A DNA stretch of 13,975 bases from Catenibacterium mitsuoka_A (GTDB lineage Bacteria > Bacillota_I > Bacilli_A > Erysipelotrichales > Coprobacillaceae), in assembly GCF_964259225.1 (NCBI RefSeq), contig NZ_CAXVKN010000065.1; one strand, written 5' to 3'. Both the position numbers and the translations under genes were made by a program. Positions 6,916-13,964 of this stretch are shown piece by piece. The notes below the pieces were generated by a model, which had not been told where the DNA came from, did no database searches, and worked only from the letters and a program-made list of their open reading frames with translations. How positions within the stretch are numbered: position 1 is the first letter of the stretch; each line of letters begins with the position of its first letter.

Positions 6916-6927
6916 AGAAATGATTGA

Positions 6928-8337
6928 TTATTCAGCCTCAGACTGTTTAGCCTGATACTTTTCGTAAGCAATCAAGAATGGTGTATAGATTACAACAGAT
7001 AATGCGATAACGATTAACTGTGATACAGCACCCATTAGTTTACCACCTGTACATAAGAATCCTAAGAATACTGGTGGCATTGTCCAAGGTACTTCAAGTA
7101 CGATCTTAGGACAGAATCCACTAGAAACTAATAGATAACCTACAACAAGTGTAACTACTGGAGCTAAGATAAATGGAATGTCTAGGATTGGGTTCAATAC
7201 TAGAGGGATACCAAATGTCATAGTTTCGTTGATGTTGAATAAACCTGGAACGACAGAGATACCAGCGATAGTTCTGTTATCTTCACGTTTAGAGAAGATA
7301 AGAATTGCGATTACTAAACCGATAGTAACACCAGAACCACCGAATTCACCAAACATCTGTAACATAGTTAAGTTCATTACATATGGAATGTCCTTCTGAG
7401 CAGCACCTGCAGTAAATGCAGCTGTGTTAGCATATAGTAATGGTCTGAAGATTGGTTCCTTAACAGCACTAACCATGTTGTTACCATGGATACCTACGCA
7501 CCAGAATAATGAGATAATTACATAAAGAATAGCAACTGCAAAGATGTTGTTACCAATTAAGCTCTGTAATGGTTTCTGAACGACATTAAAGATAAATGCG
7601 TTTAATTCAGAACCAGTAGCTAACTGACATACTAATCCAACAGCACCAACAACGATTGCAGTTAAGCAAGTTGGAATTAATACTTCGAATGCACGAGCAA
7701 CTCCAGGTGGAACCTGTTCAGGCATTCTGATCTTTAATGCATCATTCTTACGGAACATGTTGTAAAGTTCCATACCAACGATTGCAACAATTAAACCTGT
7801 GAATAAACCAGTTGCAGCAGTGTAGTTAGATAAAATACCGCTGTAAGTAAAGCTATCAGCTGTAATTTTATGTTTAGCAGCTTCACCAGTCACATTAATG
7901 AAATCACCTAAAGTATAACCATGAGATTTACCAGCTTTATCAATGAAAGAAGCAGATAAATCTTTTGCAGCAAATGAAGTTGGAGTTACCATCATCCATA
8001 AGATAAATCCTAATACAGCTGGGTAAGCACCAGTTTCACCATTTGCTTCAGCAATTTCAGAAGCAAGTAACATAGTAATACCAATAGTAATACATGAGAT
8101 TGTAGCATACTGCATAGCAGTAAAGATTGGGTTAAGAACTTTAAGAACCATAATTGGAGACCATAAAGCACCTAAACCTGTTGAATCATTTACTAAAACG
8201 TTTGTCCAAAGAACACCAACGGCACCTGAGATTGTAGCTGGCATGAAGTTCTGGAATGCATTCTTGATTGCATTCAAGTACTTATTCTGACCACACCAAG
8301 CACCGACACGTCCTAGCTTATCAGCAAAAGCGTCCAT
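6928..8337 (-). CDS. PTS sugar transporter EIIC, lactose/cellobiose family
   Basis: Membrane subunit that carries a sugar across while EIIB phosphorylates it. 469 residues, about ten hydrophobic segments, usual length for stand-alone EIIC of the cellobiose/lactose/chitobiose group. It starts with the family-typical MDAFADKLGRVGAWCGQNKYL and FMPATISGAVG; it has WCVGIHGNNMVSAVKEPIFRP with the conserved His284 and PGLFNINETMTFGIPLVLNP with the conserved Glu371. In most relatives this reads N-E-P; here Pro is Thr. No EIIA or EIIB gene is in the window, so it must use partners coded elsewhere. GGGAGG lies 7 nt before the ATG. Upstream are a candidate promoter, a cre-like site and an inverted repeat; downstream is an RpiR regulator. 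A beta-glucoside or chitobiose-like disaccharide is plausible but not provable here. Confidence 0.93.
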   Translation of the reverse strand: MDAFADKLGRVGAWCGQNKYLNAIKNAFQNFMPATISGAVGVLWTNVLVNDSTGLGALWSPIMVLKVLNPIFTAMQYATISCITIGITMLLASEIAEANGETGAYPAVLGFILWMMVTPTSFAAKDLSASFIDKAGKSHGYTLGDFINVTGEAAKHKITADSFTYSGILSNYTAATGLFTGLIVAIVGMELYNMFRKNDALKIRMPEQVPPGVARAFEVLIPTCLTAIVVGAVGLVCQLATGSELNAFIFNVVQKPLQSLIGNNIFAVAILYVIISLFWCVGIHGNNMVSAVKEPIFRPLLYANTAAFTAGAAQKDIPYVMNLTMLQMFGEFGGSGVTIGLVIAILIFSKREDNRTIAGISVVPGLFNINETMTFGIPLVLNPILDIPFILAPVVTLVVGYLLVSSGFCPKIVLEVPWTMPPVFLGFLCTGGKLMGAVSQLIVIALSVVIYTPFLIAYEKYQAKQSEAE

Positions 8338-8353
8338 TTAATTTCCTCCCTTT

Positions 8354-8374
8354 CAAGAGTTGGCGTAACTCTTG
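8354..8374. promoter_or_regulatory. inverted repeat in the PTS permease leader
   Basis: CAAGAGTT (8354-8361) and AACTCTTG (8367-8374) are perfect 8-bp arms around 5 nt. The element lies between the permease -10 box and its ribosome site, about 4 nt past the expected transcription start. It could be the operator of the neighbouring RpiR regulator or an RNA hairpin in the leader. There is no T tract, so it is not a terminator. Confidence 0.5.
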
Positions 8375-8384
8375 TACAGGTACT

Positions 8385-8412
8385 ATTTTACACAATCTGA
8401 AATGTAAGTCCA
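8385..8412 (-). promoter_or_regulatory. candidate PTS permease promoter
   Basis: Minus strand: TGGACT (8412-8407, four of six consensus bases), 16 nt, TAAAAT (8390-8385, five of six). It gives a leader of about 40 nt carrying the inverted repeat. A cre-like site abuts the -35 box. Confidence 0.5.
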
Positions 8413-8426
8413 TGGATGCGCTATCA
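8413..8426 (+). promoter_or_regulatory. candidate cre site (CcpA carbon catabolite control)
   Basis: TGGATGCGCTATCA matches the cre consensus TGNAARCGNWWWCA at 13 of 14 positions (T for A at position 5). It directly borders the -35 box of the permease promoter, where CcpA with HPr(Ser-P) would block transcription when a preferred sugar is present. Position and target gene class both fit. Confidence 0.6.
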
Positions 8427-8465
8427 CGAGCACGATTGTTACAAAGAACTCTTTTTCACATATCA

Positions 8466-8494
8466 TTATCTTGTAAATATGAAACAGTTATAAT
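8466..8494 (+). promoter_or_regulatory. candidate promoter for the EF-G-like gene
   Basis: TATAAT (8489-8494) is a perfect -10 box; TTATCT (8466-8471) lies 17 nt upstream as a weak -35. Start near 8500 would leave a leader of about 155 nt. Nearer -10-like sequences (TATGAT, TAAAAT around 8595-8605) lack a -35, so the true start is unsettled. Confidence 0.35.
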
Positions 8495-8657
8495 CTATTT
8501 ACCAATGTACTTTCATTTCAATTATAGCCAATCACTCCTTATTTTGGAAAACTTTTTTTAAAACAGTGATTATTTTCCATTATTAAAATGATGTATGATA
8601 AAATATTCTTATAGATTTACATTACATAGAAGTGCATTAGAAAGGTGGTAGATGTTT

Positions 8658-10709
8658 ATGAGAGATTATCATGCGCACGAAATTGGAAATGTAGCTGTTT
8701 TAGGACATTCTGGATGTGGTAAGACAAGTATAGTAGAAACAATGGCTTACCGTGCTGGAGCAACTGGTCAGATTGGTAATATCCAAAGTGGTAATACAAT
8801 CAGTGACTATAGTGCTGAGGAGATTGCACGTCAATCTTCTATTAATTTATCAATCGTTCCGATTGAATGGGATAACTGTAAAATTAATTTAATAGATGTT
8901 CCTGGTACTTTTGACTTCGTAGGTGAAACAGAAGCAGCTTTATCTGTTTGTGAATCTGCTTTAATTATTTGTCCAAGTTATGCTGGTATTTCAGCAGGTA
9001 CAAAACAGGCAATGTATAAGGCAAGAGATAAAGGTAAGATCATCTATATTAATGGATTAGATAATCCAAATAGTGATTATCCTACAAAGCTTCAACAGTT
9101 AAAGGATACTTATGGTAAGGGTATTGCCCCAATACAGGTACCAATCATGGATAATAATAAGATGGTTGGTTATGTCAATGTTGCAAAGATGGAAGGACGT
9201 ATGTTTGAAAATGGTCAGACGCATGAGGCCCCTATTCCTGAAGATATGATGGATGAAGTATTACCAATCAAAGCAATGATTGATGAAGCCGTTGCGAATA
9301 CAAGTGATGAATTACTTGAAAAATATTTAGAAGAAGAACCTTTCACAAAAGAAGAGATTTCTAATGCATTAAGACAGGGTGTAACTGATGGTAGTTTGAT
9401 TCCTGTACTTTGTGGTACTGATCGTATTGGTATTAGTATTATCTTAAATTCTATGTGTGCTTTCTTTGATTCAGCCAATCATCCAAAGAATGCACTTATT
9501 GTAAAGGATTTAAAGAAAGATGATGAAAAGATCTTAGAATGTAATGAAGATTCGCCTACAAGCTTATTTGTCTTCAAGACAATTACTGACCCATTTGTAG
9601 GTAAGACATCTTATTTTAAGGTGACAAGTGGCACTTTATATACAGGTATGACTCTTTATAATCCAAAAGAAAAAGAAGATGAAAAGATTGTGAAGATTTA
9701 TCAGCCTATGGGTAAAAACTTGATTGAAGTAGATAAACTTCATGCAGGGGAAATTGGTGCATTTACACGTTCTGCAACATGTCATACAAATGACACATTA
9801 TGTGATCCACGTTCTCCTATTCTTATTCCCGATACAGAATATTCTAAACCATATTATAAGAAAGCGATTGTACCTCTTGGTAAGAGTAATGAAGAAAAGA
9901 TTGCGAATGCGATTAATAGATTACTTGAAGAGGATCCTACTTTAGTTTATGAATATAACGAAGAAACAAAGCAACAATGCTTATCTGGTATTGGTGATAT
10001 TCATCTTGATACAGTGCTTAATAAATTAAAAGCAAAATTTAAGGTAGAAGCAAAGTTTGAAGATGTCAAGATTCCTTATCGTGAAACAATCAAAAAGGAA
10101 GTGACTCAAAGAACAAGATATAAGAAACAGTCTGGTGGTCATGGACAGTTTGGTGAAGTAGAAATTACCTTCAAACCTTCTCGTGATTATGATAAGCCTT
10201 ATATTTTTAAGGAAGAAGTATTTGGTGGTGCTGTACCTCGTACTTATTTCCCTGCTGTTGAAAAGGGACTTATTGAAAGTGTAAAAGCAGGATGCTTAGG
10301 TGGTTATCCAGTATTAGGTATTGAAGCAACTCTTATTGATGGTGCCTATCATTCTGTTGACTCTTCTGAAATGGCCTTTAAGACTGCAACATCTATGTGC
10401 TTCAAGGAAGCGATGCCTAAGGCAGAGCCTGCATTACTTGAACCATATATGAAGATGAAGGTTATTATTGATGATGAGTTTACAGGTGATATTATGAGTC
10501 ATTTAAATACATTACGTGCGAGAGTCATCGGTTCTGATGTATTTGAAGATGGATTAATTAAAATTATTGCAGAAGCACCTATGAGTGAAGTGATGAACTA
10601 TGCAGTTGATCTTCGTTCTATGACTCAAGGTCAAGGTGTCTTTGAAATGGAATTCCTTGATTATGAATTTGCACCCGCAAATGTAGTAAAAAAGATTTTA
10701 AATAACTAA
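8658..10709 (+). CDS. elongation factor G-like GTPase (FusA2 type)
   Basis: Translation-factor GTPase with all five EF-G domains but not the housekeeping EF-G; cellular role unknown. P-loop GHSGCGKT (16-23), G3 DVPGTFDF (80-87), G4 position NGLD (132-135), G5-like VLCGTDR, domain II around FVFKTITDPFVGKTSYFKVTSGTL, domain IV QSGGHGQFGEV and DGAYHSVDSSEMAFKTA, domain V late. Compared with EF-G, the catalytic His of DTPGHVDF is Thr84, the NKxD lysine is Gly133, and switch I lacks RGITI (it reads RQSSINL). The nearest family is the EF-G-like paralogues of Firmicutes, which open with a similar IRNVALLGHGGSGKT pattern and also lack the His. Start: AAGGTGG lies 9 nt before ATG 8658 but only 3 nt before ATG 8652, and homologues begin near MRDY, so I use 8658 (683 residues). 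Single-gene unit ending at its own terminator. Confidence 0.9.
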   Translation: MRDYHAHEIGNVAVLGHSGCGKTSIVETMAYRAGATGQIGNIQSGNTISDYSAEEIARQSSINLSIVPIEWDNCKINLIDVPGTFDFVGETEAALSVCESALIICPSYAGISAGTKQAMYKARDKGKIIYINGLDNPNSDYPTKLQQLKDTYGKGIAPIQVPIMDNNKMVGYVNVAKMEGRMFENGQTHEAPIPEDMMDEVLPIKAMIDEAVANTSDELLEKYLEEEPFTKEEISNALRQGVTDGSLIPVLCGTDRIGISIILNSMCAFFDSANHPKNALIVKDLKKDDEKILECNEDSPTSLFVFKTITDPFVGKTSYFKVTSGTLYTGMTLYNPKEKEDEKIVKIYQPMGKNLIEVDKLHAGEIGAFTRSATCHTNDTLCDPRSPILIPDTEYSKPYYKKAIVPLGKSNEEKIANAINRLLEEDPTLVYEYNEETKQQCLSGIGDIHLDTVLNKLKAKFKVEAKFEDVKIPYRETIKKEVTQRTRYKKQSGGHGQFGEVEITFKPSRDYDKPYIFKEEVFGGAVPRTYFPAVEKGLIESVKAGCLGGYPVLGIEATLIDGAYHSVDSSEMAFKTATSMCFKEAMPKAEPALLEPYMKMKVIIDDEFTGDIMSHLNTLRARVIGSDVFEDGLIKIIAEAPMSEVMNYAVDLRSMTQGQGVFEMEFLDYEFAPANVVKKILNN

Positions 10710-10711
10710 TG

Positions 10712-10748
10712 AAGCGAGGGAGTTTAATTAAAACTCCCCCGCTTTTCT
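10712..10748 (+). terminator. intrinsic terminator of the EF-G-like gene
   Basis: AAGCGAGGGAGTTT (10712-10725) pairs with AAACTCCCCCGCTT (10731-10744), one A-C mismatch, then TTTT overlapping the stem end. It begins 3 nt after the stop. It lies between convergent genes and slightly overlaps the stop of the minus-strand gene at 10747; use in the other direction is doubtful because that tail is not U-rich. Confidence 0.8.
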
Positions 10749-11862
10749 ATTGGAACAATGATTGAAGATTGATTAAATAGCTTTGTTTATCATCATAGAT
10801 GATCAATTTGTTTTCTCCTTCATATTCATAGAGTGAAATATCAACACCATTTTTAAATGGTAAAGATAATGGAACATAGCTATTCTTTTGAATATCATAG
10901 AGATAATAATTGACATGCTTATCATAGAAAGAATCTTCATTTTCATTTGTAATAAGAAGATATTGACTTGTAGAACTTGCAATTTTTATACGATAATTTT
11001 CTTCCTTTATTTCACAACTCTTTCTAGTAACATGATTAATGATTGTATTATCTACCAATTCAAACGCAGACGCAAATTCAGTAATACCATTCCATTTTTC
11101 AATCACCTTCTGCGTTGCACAATCAATCACAATCGTATAATCATCACCATAAGTAATAATATAATCATCACCATAAAATGAATGTTCATTTGATAAAGCA
11201 TACCCACACATATCAGGTACAATCTTTTCTGTCTTATTGACTGTATCATAGATTGTCCAATACTCATCCTGCTTATTAATAAGTAGATGACGTCCATGAG
11301 GTGATAGGTATGGATTTACAGAGCGATGATCAGTGGTTATTGCTTCAATGTTTCCTGTCTTCATATTCAAGGCAATGATATCATTCTTTTTTGTACATAA
11401 ATAGACAGTATTATTGAATATACGATTGATACCATACTCTACATAACCTGAAAAATCATACATGAAAATATCATGGTGGTAACGCACATATTTAAAAGAG
11501 AATGGTTTCTTATAAACACCCTTATATGTACGTGGTTTTTGTAGTTTGATTTGATTATGATGCATAAGGTAGATATTTTTTATTTTATCATCCTTAGTAT
11601 ATGTATATCCAAAAGGAGCCTCACCCCATTTAATATCCTTAAAAGCCACATTCTCAACAGAATGAATATCCTCTTTAGAAAAGTGATTTGTCAACCATTC
11701 TGACATATCAGAATGAAATGCACTGACAGTTATTAAAGAAATACATACAATAACAGCTGTTAAAACCATAGAAAATGAATAATGTTTTTTCTTTTGTGTA
11801 TATGTGATCTTCTTCCAATCTTCTGGCGTATGAATATCATCAAGTTCCTTCCATTTATTCAT
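10747..11862 (-). CDS. single-span membrane protein, probable anti-sigma factor
   Basis: Probably holds the neighbouring ECF sigma factor inactive at the membrane; inferred from context and layout. From the start used here it is 371 residues: a short cytoplasmic N-terminus of about 28 residues with a DDIHTPEDWKKITYTQKKK pattern, often seen at the start of Firmicute anti-sigma proteins, then one membrane span (about residues 29-49, SMVLTAVIVCISLITV), then about 320 residues outside. The outer part has repeated beta-type stretches such as VNPYLSPHGRHLLINKQ, DYIITYGDDYTIVID and NKLIIYDDKQSYLINL, reminiscent of TolB/WD-like propeller blades, but I cannot name a domain. The frame opens at GTG 11871; ATGs at 11865 and 11862 follow GGTGA, and 11862 has the best spacing. 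It overlaps the end of the sigma gene by 8 nt, implying coupled translation in fixed ratio. Confidence 0.75.
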   Translation of the reverse strand: MNKWKELDDIHTPEDWKKITYTQKKKHYSFSMVLTAVIVCISLITVSAFHSDMSEWLTNHFSKEDIHSVENVAFKDIKWGEAPFGYTYTKDDKIKNIYLMHHNQIKLQKPRTYKGVYKKPFSFKYVRYHHDIFMYDFSGYVEYGINRIFNNTVYLCTKKNDIIALNMKTGNIEAITTDHRSVNPYLSPHGRHLLINKQDEYWTIYDTVNKTEKIVPDMCGYALSNEHSFYGDDYIITYGDDYTIVIDCATQKVIEKWNGITEFASAFELVDNTIINHVTRKSCEIKEENYRIKIASSTSQYLLITNENEDSFYDKHVNYYLYDIQKNSYVPLSLPFKNGVDISLYEYEGENKLIIYDDKQSYLINLQSLFQ

Positions 11863-12307
11863 CATCCTCACCCACTTTCTTCTTTAGTATCTCCCTTCCT
11901 CTTTTTAATCTTGATTTCACTGTATTGATATTCATCTTTAATATTTCTGAAATTTCATCTGTTTTATATCCTTCATAGTAATATAGAAAAAGTACATTCT
12001 TATAACGCGTTGGCATATCTAATATCACAGGAAGTAATACATAATCCTTCTTCTCATCTTGAATAAGCACATCTTCTATATTAATTGTCTTCTTATAGAA
12101 AACACGACGATAATCCTTACATGTATTGATTGTGACACGAATCAGCCAGTGTTTTAGATAATCATAGTCTTCTATCATGCCATGCTTATAGAGTTTAATG
12201 AAAACTTCTTGAAAACAGTCTTTCGCATCATCACTATTTCTCAAATTCATGATACAAATGCGAGTCACCATATCCCCATAGGTATCAATTACATCTTCTA
12301 TTGTCAT
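11855..12307 (-). CDS. ECF-type RNA polymerase sigma factor
   Basis: Directs RNA polymerase to a small set of stress or envelope promoters. 150 residues, somewhat short but with both needed domains: sigma-2 (about 5-70; DDAKDCFQEVFIKLYKHG and LKHWLIRVTINTCKDYRR for core binding and -10 recognition) and sigma-4 (about 97-145; the HTH EGYKTDEISEILKMNINTVKSRLKRGREIL region for the -35). GGGAGGG lies 7 nt before the ATG. It is followed by, and overlaps, the gene for a single-span membrane protein, the usual sigma/anti-sigma arrangement. An ECF-like promoter 26-52 nt upstream points to self-activation. The inducing signal is not visible. Confidence 0.93.
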   Translation of the reverse strand: MTIEDVIDTYGDMVTRICIMNLRNSDDAKDCFQEVFIKLYKHGMIEDYDYLKHWLIRVTINTCKDYRRVFYKKTINIEDVLIQDEKKDYVLLPVILDMPTRYKNVLFLYYYEGYKTDEISEILKMNINTVKSRLKRGREILKKKVGEDDE

Positions 12308-12332
12308 GATATTTCCCTCCCTTCACTATTAA

Positions 12333-12359
12333 TACGATGATTCCCTCCATTTGGTTGCA
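12333..12359 (-). promoter_or_regulatory. ECF-type autoregulatory promoter
   Basis: Minus strand: TGCAAC (12359-12354), 17 nt, CGTA (12336-12333). This resembles Bacillus ECF promoters (TGAAAC or TGTAAC at -35, CGTA or CGAC/CGTC at -10, 16-17 nt apart). Transcription would start about 18 nt before the sigma-factor ATG, just ahead of its ribosome site, as expected for a promoter read by the gene's own product. I see no sigma-A promoter in the same place. Confidence 0.6.
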
Positions 12360-12368
12360 CATATGTGC
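12357..12368. repeat. 12-bp perfect palindrome
   Basis: GCACATATGTGC is fully self-complementary, overlaps the ECF -35 element on the minus strand, and lies just upstream of the -35 region of the divergent dipeptidase gene. It is placed to be a shared operator, though a chance palindrome cannot be excluded. Confidence 0.4.
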
Positions 12369-12396
12369 TGAAATATTTTACTTTAAGGTCTATAAT
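12368..12396 (+). promoter_or_regulatory. candidate dipeptidase promoter
   Basis: TATAAT (12391-12396) is a perfect -10 box, 26 nt before the gene's ATG. The best -35 at 17 nt (CTGAAA, 12368-12373) is poor, so an activator or another -35 may matter. Confidence 0.5.
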
Positions 12397-12421
12397 AAAG
12401 TCTACAAGGAGGAGAGAATGT

Positions 12422-13882
12422 ATGCCATGTACAACATTACTAGTAGGTAAGAACGCATCTTATGATGGTTCTACCTTAATCGCAAGAAATGATGATTCAC
12501 AATCTACAAGATTTACACCAAAGAAACTTGCAGTGATTCATCCAGAACAACAAAATAGAGTTTATGAAACAGTATTATCTCATTTAAAGATTCAATTACC
12601 TGATCATCCAATGAGATATACTGCGATGCCAAATGCCTTAAAAGGTGAAGGTATCTGGGCAGCAAGTGGAATTAATGAAGCAGAAGTCGCAATGACAGCG
12701 ACAGAAACAATCACTTCTAATCCTCGTGTATTAGGGGCTGATCCACTTGTAGAATATGATGAAGAAACAAATACACCAGGTGGTATTGGTGAAGAAGATA
12801 TTGTCTATCTTGTATTACCTTATATTCATAGTGCAAGAGAAGGTGTATTAAGACTTGGTTCACTACTAGAAAAGTATGGAACATATGAAATGAACGGAAT
12901 TGCCTTCTCTGATCATGATGAAATCTGGTGGTTAGAAACTATTGGTGGCCATCACTGGATTGCAAGAAGAGTACCTGATGATGCTTATGTTGTAATGCCA
13001 AACCAATTAGGTATTGATACATTTGATTTAAAGGATGCTTTTACTACTAAAGAAAATCATTTATGTAGTGATGATTTAAAGGTATTTATTGAAAAGAATC
13101 ATTTATGTTTAAATCTAGATGATTCATTTAATGCACGTTATGCATTTGGTTCACATGATGATTCAGATCATGTCTATAACACACCACGTGATTGGTTTAT
13201 TAGACGTTATTTAAATCCACATACTTATAAATGGGATGGAGAAAATGCAGATTTTACACTATTTTCTGATGATATTCCTTGGACTATGGTACCTGAAAGA
13301 AAGATTACTGTTGAAGATGTAAAATATGCATTATCAACGCATTTCCAGAATACGCCTTATGATCCATATATTACGCGTGGAGATTTATCTAATAAAGGTG
13401 CATTACGTCCTGTAGGAATCAATAGAAACGACTTCTTATCTGTATTACAGGTAAGACAGGGACAGGAACCTATTGAATGGTTTACATTTGGTTCAAATGT
13501 ATTTAATACACTTGTTCCATTATATATTCATATTGATACTGTACCTGAATATTACAGTAATACAACTGCTGAAGTATCTACTGATAACTTCTATTGGGCC
13601 AATAGACTTATAGGTGCTATGGCTGATGCATGTGATAAACAGTCAGCCATCCATATTGAACGTTATCAAAGAGTGGTACAGTCTCATTCACATCATATTA
13701 TTCATACATATGATGAACTAATTGAAAAAGAAATAGATGAAGCAAGAAAAACAGAATTAAGACATGAAGCCAATCAAAAGGCAGCTGATATGTTGAAGAA
13801 GGAAACTTCAAAAACATTACATCTTGTCTTAGATGAATTAAGCTTTACTATGAAGAATAAATTTGCCCGTTCTGATGCATAA
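12422..13882 (+). CDS. C69-family dipeptidase (PepD type)
   Basis: Cleaves dipeptides; an N-terminal-nucleophile hydrolase of peptidase family C69. The protein begins MPCTTLLVGKNASYDGSTLIARNDDS, where Cys3 is the expected nucleophile, exposed after removal of the first residues; the ARND(D) stretch is the family hallmark. Later family stretches include GIWAASGINEAEVAMTATETI, WWLETIGGHHWIARRVPDDAYVVMPNQ and the late WFTFGSNVFNTLVPLY region. 486 residues, close to lactobacillal PepD (about 470). The open frame extends 19 codons upstream, but AAGGAGG lies 9 nt before ATG 12422 and the nucleophile must be near the N-terminus, so I choose 12422. There is no signal peptide, so it should act in the cytoplasm on imported or turnover peptides. 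It is monocistronic, divergent from the ECF sigma gene, and ends at a terminator. Confidence 0.93.
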   Translation: MPCTTLLVGKNASYDGSTLIARNDDSQSTRFTPKKLAVIHPEQQNRVYETVLSHLKIQLPDHPMRYTAMPNALKGEGIWAASGINEAEVAMTATETITSNPRVLGADPLVEYDEETNTPGGIGEEDIVYLVLPYIHSAREGVLRLGSLLEKYGTYEMNGIAFSDHDEIWWLETIGGHHWIARRVPDDAYVVMPNQLGIDTFDLKDAFTTKENHLCSDDLKVFIEKNHLCLNLDDSFNARYAFGSHDDSDHVYNTPRDWFIRRYLNPHTYKWDGENADFTLFSDDIPWTMVPERKITVEDVKYALSTHFQNTPYDPYITRGDLSNKGALRPVGINRNDFLSVLQVRQGQEPIEWFTFGSNVFNTLVPLYIHIDTVPEYYSNTTAEVSTDNFYWANRLIGAMADACDKQSAIHIERYQRVVQSHSHHIIHTYDELIEKEIDEARKTELRHEANQKAADMLKKETSKTLHLVLDELSFTMKNKFARSDA

Positions 13883-13901
13883 GAAAAGAAGCCTCGGCCA
13901 A

Positions 13902-13924
13902 TGTCATTAAGTTAAGAATTGACA
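13902..13924. repeat. short imperfect inverted repeat with TTAAG doublet
   Basis: TGTCA (13902-13906) and TGACA (13920-13924) flank TTAAGTTAAGAAT, which contains a direct TTAAG repeat. It lies in the 3' region of the dipeptidase gene before the terminator. I see no function; it could be part of a dispersed intergenic repeat. Confidence 0.25.
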
Positions 13925-13930
13925 GCTATC

Positions 13931-13964
13931 AAGGCATACAAACAAAATGTATGCCTTTTTTATT
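13931..13964 (+). terminator. intrinsic terminator of the dipeptidase gene
   Basis: AAGGCATACA (13931-13940) pairs perfectly over 10 bp with TGTATGCCTT (13948-13957), 7-nt loop, followed by TTTTATTTT. It lies about 48 nt past the stop codon. A TTGACA at the last six bases of the window may be the -35 box of a gene beyond the edge. Confidence 0.88.

Larger units (their letters stand above)
8338..8657. other. divergent intergenic region, PTS permease / EF-G-like gene
   Basis: About 320 nt without a convincing gene. From left to right: the permease ribosome site (8343-8349), a leader inverted repeat (8354-8374), the permease promoter (8385-8412), a cre-like site (8413-8426), then an AT-rich stretch with a consensus -10 TATAAT (8489-8494) pointing right, and about 150 nt of AT-rich leader with no clear RNA fold before the EF-G-like start. 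An open frame across 8268-8561 has no ribosome site and I do not count it. Confidence 0.7.

Noticed and set aside
8268..8561. 97-codon plus-strand frame in the permease/EF-G-like gap
   Set aside because: It begins inside the permease gene on the opposite strand, has no ribosome site, covers the regulatory elements and has a residue mix typical of untranslated AT-rich DNA.
12365..12421. N-terminal extension of the dipeptidase
   Set aside because: It would cover the promoter -10 and ribosome site and bury the nucleophile Cys; the ATG at 12422 has the right ribosome site.
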